Position numbers and translations under genes: made by a program | NCBI GenBank assembly: GCA_015066705.1 | Contig: SVNV01000014.1 | Location: 1-56,877 of the forward strand | From: Ruminococcus sp. | Lineage (GTDB): Bacteria; Bacillota; Clostridia; Oscillospirales; Ruminococcaceae | Length of the DNA stretch: 56,877 nt | Direction: 5' to 3' | In this document: positions 17,801-25,443 of the stretch, piece after piece | Layout: each line of letters opens with the position of its first letter | Position numbering within the stretch: position 1 is the stretch's first letter | Notes under the pieces: model-generated | What the model saw: the letters and a program-made list of their open reading frames with translations, nothing else | Database searches by the model: none | Told to the model about the DNA's origin: nothing

Positions 17801-18509
17801 CAGGCTTTATAATAGTATTTCTTTTGTAGAGGAAAATACTGATAGCAATACTGTTGCTAAGCTTTCAGTAACTGAGTTTGTCAGAGAAATCCACGAGGGC
17901 GAGGCGGAAAAACAAATTACCTACTTCCCGCCACTGCCTGACGTGACAAATGAGGATAGAAAAGCTACCGCAGCAGAAAAGGGAACAGATACCCACCTCT
18001 TTATGGAGCTTTGTGATTTTAATTTGGCAAGTAAGAATACGGAAGAAGAACTCAGGAGACTTGTTTCGGAATGTAAAATGACTAAGGAACAAGCAGAAAA
18101 TGTGGATGTCCATACGGTAACCAGCTTCTTCAATAGCGAGCTTTTCACACTCTGTAAGGCTTCAGATGAAATTATGCGTGAAAAACAGTTTAAGGTAAAG
18201 CTTTCTGATATGAAGCTTAAAGATACCCCACTCGATGCTTATAAGGATAAGGGAGTGCTTGTTCAGGGTATTGCTGACCTTATTATAAGGACTGATAAGG
18301 GCTATACTATTGTTGACTATAAAACGGATAATGTAAGAGAGGATAGCGAGCTTGTAGAAAGACATTCCCTCCAGCTTTTCCTGTATAAGAAGGCTTTTGA
18401 ACTGATTCTGGGCGGAAATGTAACTGATTGTTATGTGTATTCCTTTAAACTCAGAAGACCGGTAAAGGTTGATTTTGAAAATTTACAATTATTTCATAAA
18501 AACCCTTGA
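14850..18509 (+). CDS. addA: ATP-dependent helicase/nuclease subunit A
   Basis: UvrD-family 3'-5' helicase fused to a RecB-type nuclease, 1219 residues. Walker A AAAGSGKT at about 24-31 (K30), Walker B IDEFQDVN, a QxxR-type KQSIYRFRQ block, helicase motif VI region YVALTRAKEKL, and a C-terminal nuclease centre IVDYKTD (D1156, K1158). Together with AddB it processes broken ends, probably to a Chi-like site. The one-base overlap with addB implies coupled translation in equal amounts. The -35 box of the infC promoter (18506-18511) spans the TGA stop codon. Confidence 0.97.
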   Translation: MADIWTKDQLSAINSRNKATIVSAAAGSGKTAVLVERTIRMLTDESLGIEADKLLAVTFTNDAANNMKAKLSDAMSKILEKNPDNLWVSRQQELLSLATICTIDSFCMELVKNNINDLEVSGSFTMIDEQEHSVLINKAFKETAEEYYKNKPDTMKILLDNFAEEDDSEIINYAGQLLKFKGSLPFPEQWKRKADERIDNGMNHILENAKKVLVDNSYRLFSAHDTLYNNAVLVDRAADYMPVMNVIYSAAQMFQKEDYENVINSEIFALLKTLKFPRKPSASKLNDVEKNVYTLFDSVKNSIKDIVKNVLDNAPPTKESLNEVIYQTKTVFNALWEFTRDAENLLWEYKLEKNKLHFSDVTKLTIKLLAVETKDGFDKTDLAQSITADGKYKIILIDEFQDVNNLQDVIFKCVSDTDDTEVLGKNVFVVGDMKQSIYRFRQSNPAIFDRTRIQAEENDYKNLCNAVYLKKNFRSRKNILDFTNYIFEKVMSEEVGEISYDNNERLELGASYVGDDHTTDIMLIDSNAVNDDEDDEISDELNVECKAVAKKVRAMIDSKFQVCDGNELRNCREGDFCVLLRTGKLVNDYIKAFESVGIKAVGDAVKGYLGAREISLALSLLRVIDNPMQDIPLVAVSLSPIFGFTPDEVAKIRLVDRYKRYYQLFLAISRDERVKEYGYENVDINDETIAMKCKNAVSVISKLRFYASGMSLEKLIRKIYDVTDLMSVASSFENSSQKRANLRYLVKLASDYENSTGGGLSDFLRYIDNVEKSNNDFEEALTVSPDKRTVTIKTIHKSKGLEYPIVIVGDLGRNYNIPTKKDKLVLNENIGYGVTLRNNLPKCNSQTFFYTSIDNKNILEQKSEELRILYVALTRAKEKLIIPLNLKKRSRDKIKKLSLSFEKELELLPEEIEKLTCYGEIISAALLFHPEREKILSYVNAGGLKYLPTHKCDSVRFEEAYISSSDTKKPEKIINTSVDMSLLDRLYNSISFVEENTDSNTVAKLSVTEFVREIHEGEAEKQITYFPPLPDVTNEDRKATAAEKGTDTHLFMELCDFNLASKNTEEELRRLVSECKMTKEQAENVDVHTVTSFFNSELFTLCKASDEIMREKQFKVKLSDMKLKDTPLDAYKDKGVLVQGIADLIIRTDKGYTIVDYKTDNVREDSELVERHSLQLFLYKKAFELILGGNVTDCYVYSFKLRRPVKVDFENLQLFHKNP

Positions 18510-18534
18510 CAAACTAAAAAACAGGTGTTATAAT
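18506..18534 (+). promoter_or_regulatory. Sigma-A promoter for infC-rpmI-rplT
   Basis: TTGACA (18506-18511), 17-base spacer, TATAAT (18529-18534): consensus at both boxes. The -35 contains the addA stop codon (18507-18509), so the operons are packed without a gap. Confidence 0.9.
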
Positions 18535-18540
18535 GTTTAA

Positions 18541-18690
18541 GGCGTCGGAAAAGACGTAAAAATAAAGAAGAACATTCCGTTCTCACCTTCAGCGAAAGAG
18601 CAAAAAGGTCAATATACGAGAATAACACTAAAGGGTGTTTTATTGTATGAGCATGGAATGTAGATTCTATGCTCATTTTATTTTATTTTG
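18541..18690 (+). promoter_or_regulatory. L20-type leader with transcription attenuator before infC
   Basis: A leader of about 150 bases ends in an intrinsic terminator: 12-bp stem 18648-18659 with 18664-18675 (one G:U pair), loop GTAG, then TTTTATTTTATTTT. ACATTCC (18572-18578) can instead pair with GGAATGT (18655-18661), which would break the terminator, giving an antiterminator/terminator switch. Position before infC-rpmI-rplT and this design match the Firmicutes L20 leader, in which excess L20 binds the leader RNA and favours termination. Confidence 0.85.
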
Positions 18691-18703
18691 GAGGTGCTGT
18701 GTC

Positions 18704-19222
18704 ATTAGCAACAAAGAAATGCAAATCAACGAGGAGATTCGCGATAAGGAACTCCGTGTAGTTGGTCCTGACGGAAGCCAGCTTGGAATTATGTCTGCAA
18801 AGGAAGCACTTGCTATTGCAGAAGAAAATGATTTGGACCTTGTGAAAATTGCTCCGCAGGCTACACCGCCTGTATGCCGTATTATGGACTACGGTAAGTA
18901 CTGTTTTGAACAGACAAAGCGTGAAAAGGAAGCAAAGAAGAATCAGAAGGTAATGGAAATCAAGGAAGTAAGAATGTCTTCTACTATTGATACCCATGAC
19001 TTTAATACCAAGGTTAATCAGGCTACAAAGTTTTTGAATTCCGGAGATAAGATTAAGGTTTCAGTCAGATTCAGAAAGCGTGCAGTTGCTCATCCACATC
19101 TCGGCGAAGAGCTTCTTTTGAAATTCAAGGATGCTATTGCGGGAGCAGGAGTAGTTGACAAGCCTATAAAGATGGAAGGCAGAGCCCTTGTAATGTTTGT
19201 AGCTCCAAAGGGTAACAAGTAA
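18704..19222 (+). CDS. infC: Translation initiation factor IF-3
   Basis: Binds the 30S subunit, prevents premature 50S joining and checks start codon-anticodon pairing. I place the start at ATT (18704): GGAGGT ends 8 bases upstream, no in-frame ATG/GTG/TTG is in reach, and the next ATG (18719) is 24 bases from the ribosome site. A rare AUU start is a known feature of infC that lets IF-3 repress its own translation. The 172-residue product has the N-domain (QINEEIRDKELRVVGPDGSQLG), a lysine-rich linker, and the C-domain with the conserved KVSVRFRKRAVAHPHLGEELL block. Length equals that of Bacillus IF-3. Confidence 0.95.
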   Translation: MSNKEMQINEEIRDKELRVVGPDGSQLGIMSAKEALAIAEENDLDLVKIAPQATPPVCRIMDYGKYCFEQTKREKEAKKNQKVMEIKEVRMSSTIDTHDFNTKVNQATKFLNSGDKIKVSVRFRKRAVAHPHLGEELLLKFKDAIAGAGVVDKPIKMEGRALVMFVAPKGNK

Positions 19223-19246
19223 AATATTTTAAGGAGGATAAATTTT

Positions 19247-19444
19247 ATGCCAAAGGTAAAGACACATTCTGGTGCTAAGAAGCGTTTTAAGGTAACAGGC
19301 ACTGGAAAAATCAAATTCCAGCACACAAACAAAAGACATAGACTTACACAAAAGGCTCATAAGAGAAAGAGAATTTTGCGTGGTTCAGCTTATGCCGATA
19401 GTTCAAATCTCAAGAACGTAAAGGCACTCATCCCTTACAAGTAA
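19247..19444 (+). CDS. rpmI: 50S ribosomal protein L35
   Basis: A 65-residue very basic protein with the L35 signature at its N-terminus (MPKVKTHSGAKKRFKVTGTG) and the KRHRLTQKAHKRKR block. It binds 23S rRNA. It lies between infC and rplT with an AAGGAGG site, the usual operon order in bacteria, so its supply is set by the L20 attenuator upstream. Confidence 0.98.
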   Translation: MPKVKTHSGAKKRFKVTGTGKIKFQHTNKRHRLTQKAHKRKRILRGSAYADSSNLKNVKALIPYK

Positions 19445-19497
19445 TCATAACGTAGGGAAGACTAAACAACTAAGAAAATAATCAGGAGGTAATAACT

Positions 19498-19851
19498 ATG
19501 GCTCGTGTTAAGGGCGCAATGATGACTCGTAAGAGAAGAAATAAGACTCTTAAGCTCGCTAAGGGATATTTCGGTGCTAAGAGCAAGCATTTTAAGATGG
19601 CTAAGCAGGCTGTTATGAAATCAGGACAGTATGCATATATTGGAAGAAAGCAGAAGAAGAGAGACTTCAGAAGTCTTTGGATTACAAGAATTTCAGCTGC
19701 TGCAAAGATGAATGGAATGAACTACTCATCATTCATGAACGGCGTTAAGAAGGCTGGAATCACACTTAACAGAAAGATGCTTTCAGAAATTGCTATCAAT
19801 GACCCAGCTGGCTTCACAGCAATCGTTGAAAAGGCAAAGGCTGCTCTTTAA
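19498..19851 (+). CDS. rplT: 50S ribosomal protein L20
   Basis: A 117-residue basic protein that binds 23S rRNA early in 50S assembly. The N-terminal extension ([20 protein letters not shown]), the [10 protein letters not shown] motif and the C-terminal globular part ([19 protein letters not shown]) are all standard. It is the last gene of infC-rpmI-rplT and the likely feedback regulator that acts on the leader at 18541-18690. A strong AGGAGG lies upstream, and a terminator follows the stop codon. Confidence 0.98.
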   Translation: MARVKGAMMTRKRRNKTLKLAKGYFGAKSKHFKMAKQAVMKSGQYAYIGRKQKKRDFRSLWITRISAAAKMNGMNYSSFMNGVKKAGITLNRKMLSEIAINDPAGFTAIVEKAKAAL

Positions 19852-19864
19852 TTTATAACAATAC

Positions 19865-19904
19865 AACACGCTCAGTAAATTGACTGTGCGTGTTTTGTTG
19901 TTTT
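19865..19904 (+). terminator. Terminator after rplT
   Basis: A 12-position stem with one mismatch (19865-19876 with 19883-19894), loop AAATTG, then TTGTTGTTTT. Confidence 0.8.
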
Positions 19905-19909
19905 ATATA
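19880..19909 (+). promoter_or_regulatory. Probable promoter inside the rplT terminator
   Basis: TTGACT (19880-19885) lies in the loop and 3' arm of the terminator hairpin, with TATATA (19904-19909) after an 18-base spacer. It would start transcription near 19916, just before the GAGGAAAG site of the methyltransferase gene. Confidence 0.45.
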
Positions 19910-19941
19910 GTCAGTTCAGAATGTTTGAGGAAAGAAAAAAT

Positions 19942-20745
19942 ATGCTGATTACAAGTAAGGAAAATCCTAATATCAAGACTCTCACAAAATTGCTTTCAGG
20001 TAAGAAATACCGTAACGAAATGGGCGTTTTTGTAGTTGAGGGAATGAGAAACTGTGTTGATGTTGTAAAACAAGCTAATGAAAAAAAGACTGAGATAGTC
20101 TGGGCGTTTTATACAGAAGAATCTCTTGAAAACTATAAGAAAAGCCTTGATGTAACCTGTATTTCTAAGCTTGATGAGAATAAAAAATTCTGTATTACTA
20201 AGGAAATAGCTGATAAGATTTCTCTTGAGGATAATAATCAGGGGATTTTTGTGGTTGCAAAAAAACTCGACCTTGAGTTTTCTAAGGAAAACCTTGATGA
20301 AAAGGGTAAGTATGTAGTGCTTAACCACCTTCAGGACCCGGGTAATGTGGGAACTCTTTTGAGAACTGCTGACGCTGTGGGAGCTGACGGAGTTGTGCTG
20401 ACAGGTAATTGCTGTGACCTCTATAACCCTAAGGTTGTCAGAAGCGCTATGGGAAGTATGGGGAGAATTAAAATCTATGTCGAGGACGATTTTTCCAGGG
20501 TTTGTAATACGCTTTCAGAATTGGGAATTAAAACTCTTGCGGCTGTGATTAAAAACGGAGTGTCCGTTACTGAATATGACTTTGATAAGCCTTGCGCTGT
20601 CGTTATCGGAAATGAAGGAAACGGACTTTCTGAAAGTGACGCTGATATGTGTGATGAAAAAATTACTATCCGTATGAATGGTAATATTGATTCCCTTAAT
20701 GCTGCTGTTGCTGGCGCAATTATTCTTTGGGAAATGTTTCGATAA
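19942..20745 (+). CDS. SpoU/TrmH-family RNA 2'-O-methyltransferase (RlmB-like)
   Basis: A 267-residue SPOUT enzyme: N-terminal L30-like RNA-binding domain (residues 1-100, with YRNEMGVFVVEG) and a C-terminal knot with the three SpoU motifs: LNHLQDPGNVGTLLRTADA, VVIGNEGNGLS and MNGNIDSLNAAVAGAI, which form the SAM site. It should methylate a ribose in rRNA or tRNA; the nucleotide cannot be assigned. I start at 19942 because GAGGAAAG precedes it; an upstream in-frame ATG at 19921 has no ribosome site. Position after rplT is common in Firmicutes. Confidence 0.93.
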   Translation: MLITSKENPNIKTLTKLLSGKKYRNEMGVFVVEGMRNCVDVVKQANEKKTEIVWAFYTEESLENYKKSLDVTCISKLDENKKFCITKEIADKISLEDNNQGIFVVAKKLDLEFSKENLDEKGKYVVLNHLQDPGNVGTLLRTADAVGADGVVLTGNCCDLYNPKVVRSAMGSMGRIKIYVEDDFSRVCNTLSELGIKTLAAVIKNGVSVTEYDFDKPCAVVIGNEGNGLSESDADMCDEKITIRMNGNIDSLNAAVAGAIILWEMFR

Positions 20746-20749
20746 AATG

Positions 20750-20779
20750 TTGACTATAAAGGGGAAAGGGTGTTATAAT
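20750..20779 (+). promoter_or_regulatory. Promoter-like sequence overlapping the dprA start codon
   Basis: TTGACT (20750-20755), 18-base spacer, TATAAT (20774-20779). The last T of the -10 is the first base of the dprA TTG start, so RNA from here would begin inside the gene and lose its ribosome site (AAAGGG, 20765-20770). It may be accidental. Confidence 0.35.
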
Positions 20780-22002
20780 TGAATAATAAGCTTCTTTTGT
20801 GGATGTGGCTTGCTGAAGTATTTGGTACAGCAAATCCGAGAAAATGGATTGCTACATCACGCTTTGACTCAATAGAGGAATGCTATGACGCCTTTACTAA
20901 TGGTGATTATTACGGACTTGAATATGATGAAACCATAAGAATTCAGAATTTCAACTTCGATAATGCTGAAAGAATAATCGAATACTGCCAAAAGAATAAC
21001 ATAAATATGTATTGCTACGAAAGTGAGGGCTTTCCTAAAAGACTTAGGGAAATCTATAACCCACCGTCTGTGATTTATGCAAAGCATAATTCGGCAAACC
21101 TTGACTTTCTTGACGATAATGTTACCGTGGCAGTTGTGGGTTCGAGAAAAATTACTGATTATTATAAGAAAATTACTGAAGAAATTTCAGGTCAGCTTGC
21201 TTCGGCCGGAATTGTCGTTGCAAGCGGATATGCAGTAGGTGCCGATACAGCGGCTCATAAAGCTGCAATAGAAAACGTAGGTAAAACTGTTGCTGTCCTC
21301 GGTTCTGGCATAGATTATGATTATCCTAAGGGAACGCTTAGCTTTAAAGATGTTATCGCCGAAAATGGTGCGGTTATCTCTGAGTTTGAACCAAACCATG
21401 CACCTATAGGCAACGACTTCAAAGCGAGAAACAGACTCCTTTCAGGCATAAGCCACGGAGTCCTTGTTACTCAGGCATCACCAATAAGCGGGTCACTTAA
21501 TACAGTTGCTAATGCTGTTTCTCAGGGTAAGGATATTTTCTGTGTTCCACCTTGTGATGTCTTTGATGAAAACTTCAGTGGTGTTGTAAACCTTATCCGT
21601 GATGGCGCAATACCGGTGTTTGATGCAAGAGATGTTATCGGCGAGTATTGTGAAAACTTTTCTCATAAGATTAGCTATTCAAGAACAATGCAGAAATATA
21701 TTGTAAAAAGTGAGGATAGCGCAATCTTTTCTGAGAAAACTATAACTGAAAAACCAAAAAAACCCAAAACTGTAAAACCGCTTGAAAAACCTGTGATTAA
21801 AGAAATCAAAGCTCAGATTGATACAGATAATCTCAGCGAAAAAGCAAAAATTATTGTTGAAGTTCTGAAAAATAAGGAAATGCTTGCAGATGATATTGCA
21901 AGAGAAACAGGAATAGGTATAATGGAGCTTTTCGGTGAGCTTACTGAGCTTGAAATAGAAGGAATTGTAAAATCACTTCCCGGGAATAGATATTCCCTTT
22001 AA
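20779..22002 (+). CDS. dprA: DNA-processing protein A (single-strand DNA and RecA loader)
   Basis: DprA/Smf protects incoming single-stranded DNA during transformation and loads RecA. The 407-residue protein starts with TTG after AAAGGG. N-terminal helical (SAM-like) part, then the Rossmann-like core with VAVVGSRKITDYYKK, SGYAVGADTAAHKAA, and FKARNRLLSGISHGVLVTQA, and a C-terminal winged-helix DML1-like domain (last 65 residues, ADDIARETGIGIMELFGEL). A Lys/Pro-rich linker separates core and tail. Its presence alone does not show natural competence: most bacteria have dprA. topA follows 25 bases later. Confidence 0.96.
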   Translation: MNNKLLLWMWLAEVFGTANPRKWIATSRFDSIEECYDAFTNGDYYGLEYDETIRIQNFNFDNAERIIEYCQKNNINMYCYESEGFPKRLREIYNPPSVIYAKHNSANLDFLDDNVTVAVVGSRKITDYYKKITEEISGQLASAGIVVASGYAVGADTAAHKAAIENVGKTVAVLGSGIDYDYPKGTLSFKDVIAENGAVISEFEPNHAPIGNDFKARNRLLSGISHGVLVTQASPISGSLNTVANAVSQGKDIFCVPPCDVFDENFSGVVNLIRDGAIPVFDARDVIGEYCENFSHKISYSRTMQKYIVKSEDSAIFSEKTITEKPKKPKTVKPLEKPVIKEIKAQIDTDNLSEKAKIIVEVLKNKEMLADDIARETGIGIMELFGELTELEIEGIVKSLPGNRYSL

Positions 22003-22027
22003 TTTATATAGATTGGAGTAAATAGAA

Positions 22028-24118
22028 TTGTCGTATCTTCTGATAGTGGAGTCACCTACAAAGGTGCATACAATTAAAGGCTTTCTTGATAAAAATTATG
22101 AGGTAATTGCTTCGATGGGACACCTCAGGGATTTGCCTAAATCAAAGCTTGCTGTTGATGTTGAAAAAGGCTTTGAACCTCATTATATTGACATCAGAGG
22201 TAAGGAGAATCTTATTAAGGAAATCAAGAAAAAAGCTAAAAAACACGAAAAAATCCTTGTGGCAACCGACCCGGACCGTGAGGGCGAAGCTATTTCGTGG
22301 CATCTGGCTCATATTCTTAACCTTGACCTTAACGATAAGAATAGAGTTACCTTTAACGAAATTACCAAGAGCGCAGTGCTTAACGGTATCGAAAACCCAA
22401 GGTCAATCAATATCGACCTTGTTAATGCACAGCAGACAAGACGTATTCTTGATAGAATCGTAGGCTATAAGCTTTCACCATTTCTCTGGAGAAAGGTTAA
22501 GAGAGGACTTTCCGCAGGAAGAGTTCAGTCTGTTGCAGTAAGAATGGTTGTAGACAGAGAACAGGAAATCAGAGATTTTATTCCTCAGGAATACTGGTCA
22601 GTTGATGCTAAGTTTACTGCTCCGTCAAGTAAAAAGATGTTTTCTGCAAAGCTTGTTACGGTTGACGGTAATAAGATTGAAATGAAGGATAAGATGTCTG
22701 CTGACGCAGTTCTTGCAAGACTTGAAAACGCTGAGTATACTGTTTCAAATATTAAGAAAAGCGTTCATAGAAAATCTCCGTCAGCTCCGTTTATAACTTC
22801 TACAATGCAGCAGGAAGCTTCAAGACGTTTAAGCTTCCAGACAGTAAGAACAATGCGTACTGCTCAGGAGCTTTATGAAGGTCTTGAAATCAAGGGCTAC
22901 GGGACAACCGGTCTTATTACCTATATGAGAACCGATAGCCTCAGAATTTCTGATGAAGCAAGACAGACAACCTATAAGTTTATCGAAAAGAAATATGGTA
23001 AGGAATATATTCCTGATAGCCCTAAGATTTATAAAACAAAGGGTGCTTCTCAGGACGCTCACGAAGCAATAAGACCAACTCACCCTGAGCTTACACCAGA
23101 AAAACTTAAGGAAAATGGCGTTACTAACGACCAGTATAAGCTCTATAAGCTTATATGGGAAAGATTTATTGCAAGCCAGATGGCAAACTGCCTTATGGAT
23201 ACTGTTTCTGTTGATATTACAGCAAACGGCTGTGGCTTTAAGGCTACAGGCTATAGCGTAAAATTTGATGGATTTACTGTCCTTTATGAAGAAGCAAAGG
23301 ACGAGGAAGAAGAAAAGAAGAATGTTCTTCCTGTTATCAAGAAGGACGATAAACTGACACTGAAGGAGCTTGGCGGAAACCAGCATTTCACTCAGCCGCC
23401 TGCAAGATATACAGAAGCTACTCTTGTAAAGGCTTTTGAGGAAAACGGAATTGCAAGACCGTCAACCTATGCTACAACCGTTTCTACAATTATTTCAAGA
23501 AGCTATGTTGAAAGAGAAGGAAAACAGATTAAGCCTACTTCTCTTGGCGAAGTTACAACTGAGCTTATGAAAGAGCATTTTTCAGAGATAGTTGACGTTA
23601 AGTTTACCGCCAAAATGGAAAATAACCTTGACTCTGTTGAAATGGGTAAGAAAAACTGGGTTAAGACACTTGACGATTTCTATAAGGGATTTGTAAAGAG
23701 CCTTGATAAAGCTGAAGTTGAAATGAAGGATAAGCGTGTTAAAATTCCTTCTGAGGAAACCGACCAGCTTTGCGAAATTTGTGGAAAACCACTTGTGATT
23801 AAAATAGGAAAATTCGGAAAATTCCTTGCTTGCTCAGGCTTCCCAGAGTGTACAAATACAAAGGCAATCGTTCACGAAACAGGAGGAAAATGTCCTTACT
23901 GCGGTAAAAAGATTTTGCAGAAGAAATCCAAAAAGGGTAAGAAATTCTTTGGCTGTGAGAATAACCCTGAATGTCAGTTTATGACATGGGATACACCGAC
24001 TAAGGAACACTGCCCTAAGTGTAATTCTACACTTTTCCAGAAGGGCGGAAAGAGCGGTAAGCTTGTCTGTCACCAGACAAACTGTGGATATGAAAGGGCT
24101 CTTGGAAATGAAGGCTAA
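22028..24118 (+). CDS. topA: DNA topoisomerase I
   Basis: Type IA topoisomerase that relaxes negative supercoils. The 696-residue protein starts with TTG (TTGGAG upstream). Toprim domain with VESPTK (about 7-12) and TDPDREGE, catalytic tyrosine Y299 in GLITYMRTDS, and three C-terminal four-cysteine zinc ribbons (CEICGKP..., CPYCGKK..., CPKCNST...; from about 581 to 690), which bind single-stranded DNA. Length is typical for Firmicutes. Its end overlaps trmFO by 11 bases. The dprA-topA-trmFO order is conserved in Firmicutes. Confidence 0.98.
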   Translation: MSYLLIVESPTKVHTIKGFLDKNYEVIASMGHLRDLPKSKLAVDVEKGFEPHYIDIRGKENLIKEIKKKAKKHEKILVATDPDREGEAISWHLAHILNLDLNDKNRVTFNEITKSAVLNGIENPRSINIDLVNAQQTRRILDRIVGYKLSPFLWRKVKRGLSAGRVQSVAVRMVVDREQEIRDFIPQEYWSVDAKFTAPSSKKMFSAKLVTVDGNKIEMKDKMSADAVLARLENAEYTVSNIKKSVHRKSPSAPFITSTMQQEASRRLSFQTVRTMRTAQELYEGLEIKGYGTTGLITYMRTDSLRISDEARQTTYKFIEKKYGKEYIPDSPKIYKTKGASQDAHEAIRPTHPELTPEKLKENGVTNDQYKLYKLIWERFIASQMANCLMDTVSVDITANGCGFKATGYSVKFDGFTVLYEEAKDEEEEKKNVLPVIKKDDKLTLKELGGNQHFTQPPARYTEATLVKAFEENGIARPSTYATTVSTIISRSYVEREGKQIKPTSLGEVTTELMKEHFSEIVDVKFTAKMENNLDSVEMGKKNWVKTLDDFYKGFVKSLDKAEVEMKDKRVKIPSEETDQLCEICGKPLVIKIGKFGKFLACSGFPECTNTKAIVHETGGKCPYCGKKILQKKSKKGKKFFGCENNPECQFMTWDTPTKEHCPKCNSTLFQKGGKSGKLVCHQTNCGYERALGNEG

Positions 24119-25418
24119 GGTTATCGGAGGAGGGCTGGCAGGCTGTGAGGCAGCGTGGCAGCTTGCTAATGCAGGAATAGAAACTGACCTTTATGAGATG
24201 AAACCTGTTAAGTTTTCGCCTGCCCATAAATATAAGGGACTAGCTGAGCTTGTATGCTCAAATTCACTTAAGGCTGATAGATTAGGCTCAGCTGCAGGAA
24301 TGCTTAAAGAGGAAATGAGACGACTTGGCTCGCTGACTATGGAGTGTGCTGAACTTTCAAAGGTGTCAGCTGGCGGTGCTCTTGCTGTCGACAGAGAAAA
24401 ATTTTCCGACCTTGTGACAGAAAAAATCAAAAACCACCCCCTTATCAACCTCGTTTCACAAGAGATTGAAAAAATCCCTCTTGATGAAAATGTGATTGTT
24501 GCAACAGGCCCTCTTACAAGCGAATCGCTTGCTGATGATATTCAGAAATTATGTGGAGATTATCTTAGCTTTCACGATGCGGCAGCACCTATAGTTACCT
24601 TTGACAGCCTTGATAAAAACCTTGTTTTCTTTGCCTCACGATATGGCAGAGGTGAGGCTGACTATATTAACTGCCCGATGAATAAAGAAGAGTATGAACG
24701 CTTCTATAACGAGCTTGTAAATGCCGAATCAGCTCCCCTTAAGGAGTTTGAAAAGGAACATTTCAAGGTTTATGAAGGCTGTATGCCTATCGAGGTGCTC
24801 GCTAAAAGAGGTCCTGATACAATGAGATTTGGCCCGCTGAAGCCTGTGGGACTTACTGACCCGAGAACTGATAAACGACCTTATGCCGTTGTCCAGCTCA
24901 GAGCTGAAAATTCGGAAGGTACTCTTTATAATCTTGTGGGTTTCCAGACTAACCTTAAATTCGGCGAACAAAAAAGAGTGTTCTCACTTATTACGGGACT
25001 TGAGAACGCTGAATTTGTAAGATATGGCGTTATGCATAGAAATACTTTTGTTAACTCAACTAAGCTTCTTGATAAGAATTTCAGAATGAGAGAGCATAAA
25101 AATATTTTCTTTGCAGGCCAGATTACAGGCGTTGAAGGCTATATCGAATCTGCCGCAAGCGGAATTTTTGCAGGTCTTTCTATGGCGAGACAACTTAAAA
25201 ATCTTCCTGATGTTACACTTCCTGAAACTACAATGCTTGGTGCTTTGTGTAACTATATCAGCGATGAAACTGTTGCGGATTTTCAGCCTATGGGCTGTAA
25301 TATGGGTATTCTGCCTGAGCTTCCTGAAAGAATAAGGGATAAAAAACTTAAATATGAAATGCTTGCAGAAAGAGGTCTTTCCGACCTTGATGAAATTTTG
25401 AAATATATGAATAATTGA
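24108..25418 (+). CDS. trmFO: Folate/FAD-dependent tRNA (uracil-54-C5)-methyltransferase
   Basis: Makes ribothymidine-54 in the T-loop of tRNA with methylene-tetrahydrofolate and FAD. The 436-residue protein from ATG 24108 begins MKAKVIGGGLAGCEAAW, placing the FAD-binding GxGxxG motif at residues 7-12 as in the Bacillus enzyme (435 residues); further family blocks are YEMKPVKFSPAH, LVCSNSLK and FAGQITGVEGYIESAASG. In-frame upstream ATGs (24063, 24090) would add residues ahead of the FAD motif and are less likely. It overlaps topA by 11 bases, so translation is coupled. Confidence 0.97.
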   Translation: MKAKVIGGGLAGCEAAWQLANAGIETDLYEMKPVKFSPAHKYKGLAELVCSNSLKADRLGSAAGMLKEEMRRLGSLTMECAELSKVSAGGALAVDREKFSDLVTEKIKNHPLINLVSQEIEKIPLDENVIVATGPLTSESLADDIQKLCGDYLSFHDAAAPIVTFDSLDKNLVFFASRYGRGEADYINCPMNKEEYERFYNELVNAESAPLKEFEKEHFKVYEGCMPIEVLAKRGPDTMRFGPLKPVGLTDPRTDKRPYAVVQLRAENSEGTLYNLVGFQTNLKFGEQKRVFSLITGLENAEFVRYGVMHRNTFVNSTKLLDKNFRMREHKNIFFAGQITGVEGYIESAASGIFAGLSMARQLKNLPDVTLPETTMLGALCNYISDETVADFQPMGCNMGILPELPERIRDKKLKYEMLAERGLSDLDEILKYMNN

Positions 25419-25443
25419 CACTTGACGAAAGGAGAGTTGCTGT

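Noticed and set aside
18719-19222. IF-3 starting at ATG 18719
   Set aside because: The ribosome site is 24 bases upstream, too far, while ATT 18704 has correct spacing and is a known infC start.
22829-23386. Minus-strand open frame of 185 codons inside topA
   Set aside because: It overlaps the topA catalytic region; composition is typical of a reverse shadow frame.
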